NCBI GenBank assembly: GCA_026419785.1
Contig: JAODTK010002810.1
Location: forward strand, 1-64,000
Reading direction: 5' to 3'
DNA from: Sclerodactyla briareus
Taxonomy: Eukaryota > Echinodermata > Holothuroidea > Dendrochirotida > Sclerodactylidae
Length of the DNA: 64,000 bases
The translations under genes and the position numbers were made by a program. Every line of letters begins with the position of its first letter. Position 1 is the stretch's first letter. Shown here piece by piece: positions 58,186 through 64,000 of the stretch. Under the pieces are notes generated by a model. It was given only the letters and a program-made list of their open reading frames with translations, ran no database searches and was not told where the DNA came from.

Positions 58186-60998
58186 TTGACTGGGTCCCCC
58201 TAACGGGAAATCGACAACGTCCATGAAGGAGAGACACACCAAGCTGCATGGTGAAGCCAGTCTTATGCAAACATAGGGATTGAAGGAGAACCTTTTGTTC
58301 TTGGATAATTAAGAAGACAACCCAGAGTAAATTTCAGGCATTTTCCGTTAAGGAACATCATATGTCTGCACAAGGGACTGAACACTACTGAAAATTTTCG
58401 AAAATGGAACAACAGAATTCCACTCAACTTGATCATTTAGGTCATCATGCATCAATTTGTTTTTGACCACGGTTGCTGCTGGTATGACGGATCAGTGTCA
58501 GCGAAATGCAGTCGGGCTCAAATATTGTGGGGGGGGGGGACAAAATGCATTGCGTCCCCACAACCAAAACATTGGGGGCGCCGTCCCCCGGCCCAACCCC
58601 CCCCCCCCCCCATGATCGCCGCCCTTGGATATGCTCGAAGCTTCCACTCCAATCACCAAGGCCTTCCTGTTATGCAATTCATCACCAAATCGTTGGTCCT
58701 TCGGTACCACGAGACAGCAACAAAATAAACTCCACAACACCCTAATATAAACAATGACCTCATGTCACTACATCGCTCCAAATCTCGTGCACTCCCAAAT
58801 CCACAACGAAATAAATAATACGAAATGCATTATACAATCAACTATACAACAGTGATAACGACAACGGCTAGGCTCACTTGACTTAACCTAATAACCTATA
58901 GCATATACTCAAGATTTATACAACCGCGGGCTTTATATAGGCCACACAGGCCACTACCATCTACACAGGCTAGGCTACGACCATCCTAACAGGCACTTCG
59001 GCAAGCACATGATATGAACGTACAAACGGATGTTCTGCTCTCAAATAAAATCTCACACATATTCACTTATTGATTGATTGAAGAAATAGCGTGGTTATTC
59101 CACGACAAAGTCCGTGATTTTCAGAAAGTTTTTATTTTTTTTTATTTAAACTGTCAATGAGTTACTCAGTTAGCATGTAGCCATCTTCGAGGCCCTAATA
59201 CAAACAACTGTACAACAAAAAAATGATAAAACAATAAAACTATGCATAGCCTATGAAGCGATCAGTTAAATAGACACATGGTAAATAAATAAGGAAATTA
59301 ATAAAGTGCTGAGGGTGCTGAAAACTGCTAATTGGGTGTATTTGGAACAGCCAAATGCAAACGGGATGTACTACCTGACTACCTCTTCCTAGTAATTCCT
59401 AATGTGTGAATAGGCCACAACACAATGTATAGGGGATTCGTCCTCCCCATTGCAGAAGGAATAGGTGGGTGATCAACAATAGCCTATTAAAAAAGAAGCC
59501 GGGGGTTGACACGCACCATTCTATCACGAAAACGAATCTGGAAATAACCGTCTTCTCCCGAATGGCAAAACAAGGTGAAGGTCTCTACAAGCAAGGTCTT
59601 CGTTGAACGCACAAGAAACCCTTAATAGATACAAAACAGAGGATGAATATTTTCAATTTTTCGACTAAGAAATTTAATCAGGAGAATTTGTATAGACTTA
59701 TTCTTGATCGTTGCCGACTGCGTCAAAGTTGACCTCCAGAAGCGAGGGATTGTAATAATAATACCATGATGAAGTTTCTGATTCATTTCCACTCAAATGG
59801 ATTGAAACATACTAAATGTAACAAACAGATTTATGTCATAAATAATATCACAGCAGATTGCTCGAAACTTACATAGATGAAAAGAGCGTATTTCACTAGA
59901 ACCCCTTAATTTCAAAATTAGAGCTTCAAACTCTTATGGTTCCGTGTCATTATGTTGAGGGGGTGATATCGTGTCGCAAAAGCTGCAGAATAATTGGACG
60001 ATTTCTTTTGCATTGGACTACAACCCAGAATGTAGTCCCACCTAATATCGGAACATTTGCATTGACATAGGAGGCTAATGGTGTTTATGGGATGATCAAC
60101 AACTAATGTATTTTCAATAGAGAGATCTTCCTCGGAAAGGATGACTGGCGTCGAAATAGGTATTGCTCTGTGTCGACGAGCAAAGTTAAAGAGCACTCCC
60201 GGAACAAGCGATCAGTATTCTCAATTTCACCATTACAGAAGGTACGAAGGACATCATCAGTTTTCTTCATTGAATACAACAATTTGTTCGTATACCGCTC
60301 TCTCTGTGATAAATGCGAATTTGAAAATGAATCATTTTAATTTCTGTTAAAGCTAAAGGAAGGACTCAATACCTAATCTTCTATTCCATTACGATAAGTC
60401 GAAACAATCATTCCATTCAACTGAAGCCGTAGGGGGAGTCACTGTACAGGAAACAAGCTTCGAGTAGGTTTCTTGAGACTTCAAGGACTTTACCAACACA
60501 CATGTGGATGTCCATGCTCTATAGGAACAACAAATATTGAACCAAAATAGAACGTGGACAGAGGAACATACCCCTGAGTACCTATTACAAAACGAGCTTA
60601 AATTACATAGGAGTATTGTCATCTTAAAAGATTCTTTCACGTTAGCTAGACCCACCCCGCCCCCTGTTAAGGCAGTTCACGCTTCTCGTTAATCTCACTA
60701 TGGCTATTGTTCCATGGCATTTCCCAGCGTAATTATACAAGTTGACTGAAGTTCAGTTCTCCCTAGGGCCGGAACAACAACTCTAATGATGTCATTTATA
60801 AAGTCATGTCCTTAATATTGAAGTTACAACTATGTGAAAGTGCGAATGTCACAATCACATTTCTGCCAGTGTCGGCGTCAAATACCTAATTGACCAACAT
60901 TTAAAACTAATTCAAAGCCTAGAGAGTTTTCTTCGAAGAGCTGTGAGTGAAGGCAATGCCAAGAAATTTGATTTTCCAGAAAGAAGGATCTATGTCAA

Positions 60999-61002
<4 letters not shown>
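58186..61002. other. 2.8 kb without a recognised gene
   Basis: A G/C patch at 58529-58612 ('GGGGGGGGGGACAAAATGCA', 'GGGCGCCGTCCCCC', then a C run) can fold on itself and is probably repeat-derived. No coding feature was recognised. Confidence 0.4.
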
Positions 61003-61052
<50 letters not shown>

Positions 61053-61085
61053 GTACGCAACGCGCGCGCGCGCGCACACACACAT
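61003..61085. repeat. (CA)n-(CG)n-(CA)n microsatellite
   Basis: About 25 CA units to 61052, a short break, seven CG units (about 61061-61074), then CA again. This is an alternating purine-pyrimidine tract. Confidence 0.95.
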
Positions 61086-61854
61086 ACATTGCTCCACAAT
61101 TTTTTGTATTACTATGGGATCTACAACACACCAGTTTCTACTACTACAAGATGATCTTTATCACTTATTCCGAGTGCTAATCTTTCAAACACATGAAATA
61201 CGTCTCACCATTATCCGCTTTCATCAACTCGTTATGTTTTTATCATCTTCGATCACTTTGGTTATCACCTACAAAGACTTGAGGTTAGTAGGGACACATA
61301 ATTGATCAATCGGCAAACTGCACTCCCAGAGACTTCAGTTAACATCAAAGAACAAGTGACCCCAAGGCCGTTTAGTGATTCGATTGACGAAATTTGGACT
61401 CAGTTGCCCGTTCTCGATTTTGTCTCAAACTTTACTTATTATTACCATTACTTTTATTTTCGATGGCAGACTACTCCTCGTAAGCCTTTATTCTCCAATG
61501 GATTTTTGAATGCGCCTGAGTCGTGGGCAGTGCACTTATAATGTTCTTTAATCTTGTCTCTCTGTATTAATCCCGTCTGTAACTTGGAACAGAATACATT
61601 GGAAAACTCTATAAGATCGGATATTTCGAATGAAGGACTATAAAAAACAATATTTAGCCTACCGTCTTTATTAAACCATTCCTCCGTCTGGGATTGTTCA
61701 GTGTAACATTTGTAATCTAAAACTATGAAATAGTCAAAACTATTGCACTCATCAACATGTGCAATATTTTCAAATATCGTCAACTGACCTAAATAGCAGA
61801 ACTGAAGTTGTATGATTCATACTGGTATAACCTAACTATAAGAAATCTACAATG
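61086..61854. other. Intergenic, no gene seen
   Basis: No structure was recognised. The minus frame 61454-61783 (109 codons) has no domain I know. Confidence 0.4.
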
Positions 61855-62905
61855 ATTGACTGTTTTAATCTAATTCAATATCCAAATTCACTCGTGTTGA
61901 GAAATTACCTCTCTTTTTCACACCTGGTATACAACTTGAGAGAAAAAATATATTTTGTGACAAGAGTGCGCAAATTTTATGTGTTCGCTTTTCAATATTT
62001 TTGTACGATATTCTTGTTTAAGGGCGGCTGACGACTTTTCCATAGGCTGAATTGAACATGTGATTCCTGATGGTGCCTGAATGTTTTATATATCTAAACT
62101 ATAAATAAGAATGTATTAACATCTTACACTTGCTAGGTACAACGAATTGTAGCGGGAAACGAGCTATTACTCACCAAGGAAAGCTACAATTTATTCGCCT
62201 AGGTCTAATCTTTCGAATATCACAATTACAACTCTTGGTGTCGAATTCTTGTCTTTTCACACACACCTGGTATCAACTTGAGAGACAAAAATTGTGACAA
62301 GAGTGCGGCAAATTTATGTTCGCCTCTTCAATTTTTTGTACATATTTTTGTTCAATAGAGCGGCCGACGACTCTTTCCATAGCTGAACTAAACAGCACGG
62401 GTGAGTCTGTAGTGCCTGTAATATTGTTTTAAAATACATTAACCTGAAATAAATTTATCACAGCCACATTGCCCCTGATGTGTTTTCTATATCGAAACTA
62501 GAGAATAAGATGTATTCAGTTTAACATTGCTAGGTACGCGAATTGTAGTGGGAATAAGCTATTACTCACCAAGGAAATCTACAAATTACTTGACTGTTTT
62601 AATCTTTCAAGTATCAAAATTACACTCTTGTTGTAGAAATTACCTTTTCTTTTTCACACCCGTTTCAACTTGAAAGAAAAAGTATATTTTGTTACAAGAG
62701 GCGCAAATTTATGTCGCTTTTCATATTTTTTACGAATTTTGTCGGGGGTTCAATGGGGCGTGGTGGGCCTAAATACCTTTCGCTGGGTGGTGCTTAACTG
62801 AACAGGTTATCTGCTGGTGCCTGATTTGTTTCATATATCTAAACTAAAATAAGACTTGATTACCGTTACATTGCTAGTAGGCTAATTGTAGTGGGACCCA
62901 AGCCT
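61855..62905 (+). repeat. ~350-380 bp tandem repeat, three units
   Basis: Units at about 61855-62205, 62206-62590 and 62591-62905 share, in order, 'CAACTTGAGAGA', 'TTTGTGACAAGAGTGCG', 'AAATTTATGTTCGC', 'ATATCTAAACTA', 'TTGCTAGGTACAACG' and 'GCTATTACTCACCAAGGAAA'. The middle unit carries an extra insertion of about 60 bp. The array stops within about 20 bp of the 3' end of the GPCR frame. Confidence 0.8.
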
Positions 62906-62921
62906 AGTACTCATCACTTCC

Positions 62922-64000
62922 TCATACCTCCCCGTCAATGTTCCCCGTACAACTAATCACACGTTGCTTTAGCGCTTTGGTGTCGCAGGGCGGTGCATAT
63001 ATGAACGGGTTCATGCACGTGTTGCATATAGCCAGTACCACGGAAAACTGGTAAGTTCCCCGGAAATCAAGATGGCCGCCTAGTTCGACTGAAAGTACGC
63101 CAGCTGGTTGGGAGACCAGCATATGATGAACATTGCGACAACTACCGGAGTGTAGTCGTGACGGTTACGCCTACGGACGTCGGTAGCCGTTTACTTTTGT
63201 GGTTAGTTGTACGATTAGACAGTCGTTTGAAGGGGCCTTGTGGTCCCCGTTCCGGCGGGGCCGCAGAGTCGTCGTGATCGTGTGGCTTGTAAACGCTTTG
63301 AGCCGTTCTCGGTATTTGAAGTCTCCTGGACCCCGTCGTATCCAACTCACTCTTATCCATCTGAAACGATGATTTTGGCCGCAGCGCCTTTCTGCTGCCC
63401 GCCGCTCAGACTGCCAGCCGGTCCTCCCGTGGGTCGCATCCTGGTTTCGAGAACTCGCCCTCATCGAGCGCCACTTCCAGCGATGCTGCGAACGAAACAA
63501 CATTGACACACGGGGAGTAGGTATCTCCGATAAGAGGATACTCCAACAGAAGCAGGCGCCCACCCAACTACACATATACCCTCCACGAAAGATATCGTCG
63601 TCACAAGACCACATACTGGATCCGGCCAAGAGCCACAGTGCTGCCATGATGAATGTTACTTCCTTCTGTAAATGTTTCGCGTAGGAGTGGGGGGTTGATG
63701 AATGGGACACCACCCACCGCTCACGCGATCGCCGTCAGACTAAGGTCGAGATGCGAAGGAGGCGAAGAGGAGCAGCTCGCTCTTCCAGAAGGTTACCATG
63801 AAATGAATCTTGAGGGAACGATGATCCTAGGCGACCCCGAGGTAGGCGGTGCGAGACGAACTCGTAGATTCGATCAACGATAAGCACTACTTAACTGAAA
63901 CAGGTCAACGAAGCCTGTTGGTGAAAGCAGTTTCGTTTGATTCCGCAACGAGCGGAGGCTCAGGAACACAAACATACCAGCGAATGCCCATGAGGCCAAT
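62922..64000 (-). pseudogene. Class A (rhodopsin-type) GPCR, peptide-receptor-like, frame-broken, 5' end outside window
   Basis: Membrane receptor that would couple ligand binding to G proteins. In order on the minus strand: the TM1 end and first loop with 'FVFLSLRSLRNQTKLL' (63985-63920); the TM3 end with 'LTAIA' then 'ERW' in the DRY position (63740-63711); TM4 'FIMAALWLLAGSSM' (63655-63610); a polar third loop rich in Arg, Ser and Thr (63400-63180); TM6 'VVVAMFIICWSPNQLAYF' with the CWxP motif (63150-63091); TM7 'NTCMNPFIYA' with NPxxY (63050-62995); then a short tail ending 62922. The parts are collinear and uninterrupted by introns, but they lie in different frames, with at least four frame changes and a stop. 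CWSPNQ with NTCMNPFIYA is typical of invertebrate neuropeptide-type receptors; the ligand cannot be named. It could be a recent pseudogene or a gene hit by assembly indels. The perfect 1.7 kb array elsewhere argues weakly for good base accuracy. Confidence 0.75.

Noticed and set aside
60943-61305. His/Thr-repeat protein
   Set aside because: It is the CA microsatellite read as codons.
63240-63506. Plus-strand 88-codon gene
   Set aside because: It is antisense to the GPCR and has no features of its own.

Overview
The window is eukaryotic and almost entirely non-coding. Dispersed repeats dominate: LINEs of several clades, tRNA-derived SINEs, a Penelope-like fragment, non-autonomous DNA transposons with long inverted arms, and many short tandem repeats and oligo-G/C runs. 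There is no operon structure, no ribosomal RNA and no intact long host reading frame. Together with a chordate/echinoderm-style peptide GPCR and immunoglobulin-like exon scraps, this suggests a repeat-rich marine invertebrate, perhaps an echinoderm or another non-vertebrate deuterostome. The species cannot be fixed from the sequence.

Layout. 1.9-8.1 kb: a 6.2 kb foldback-like element whose 1.7 kb inverted arms are built from ~600 bp tandem units. 9.3-9.6 kb: a possible unknown exon (-). 9.8-10.8 kb: a 0.95 kb palindrome made of ~24 bp tandem units. 11.8-16.8 kb: a degenerate ~17 bp repeat arm facing a perfect array of 98.9 copies of a 17 bp unit, with immunoglobulin-like scraps nearby on the minus strand. 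18.4-22.2 kb: a SINE head, then a CR1/L2-type LINE interrupted by a SINE, then a restriction-like-endonuclease LINE with a (TAA)n tail. 22.7-28.8 kb: 130-150 bp tandem repeats and a Penelope-like fragment. 29-35.7 kb: copies of an unnamed oligo-G repeat, a CCAAT/X-box cluster, a SINE and a 303 bp tandem repeat. 36-39 kb: two LINEs converging 3' end to 3' end. 39.4-42.9 kb: a SINE pair, a solo foldback arm and a hAT element with perfect 8 bp target duplications. 44-50 kb: more LINE fragments. 52-53.1 kb: a TTAA-flanked inverted-repeat element. 54.5-58.2 kb: a SINE, a 260 bp hAT MITE and tandem duplications. 61.9-62.9 kb: three copies of a ~350 bp repeat. 62.9-64.0 kb: a frame-broken rhodopsin-class GPCR on the minus strand, running off the end of the window.

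There is no gene network to describe. The main interest is the repeat biology: three different foldback-type structures within 15 kb, one of them with an arm expanded into a perfect array that is open in all six frames; an unnamed GC-hairpin repeat family with at least four copies; and two Buster-type hAT insertions with clean target duplications. All functional calls rest on reading the sequence only; no searches were run.
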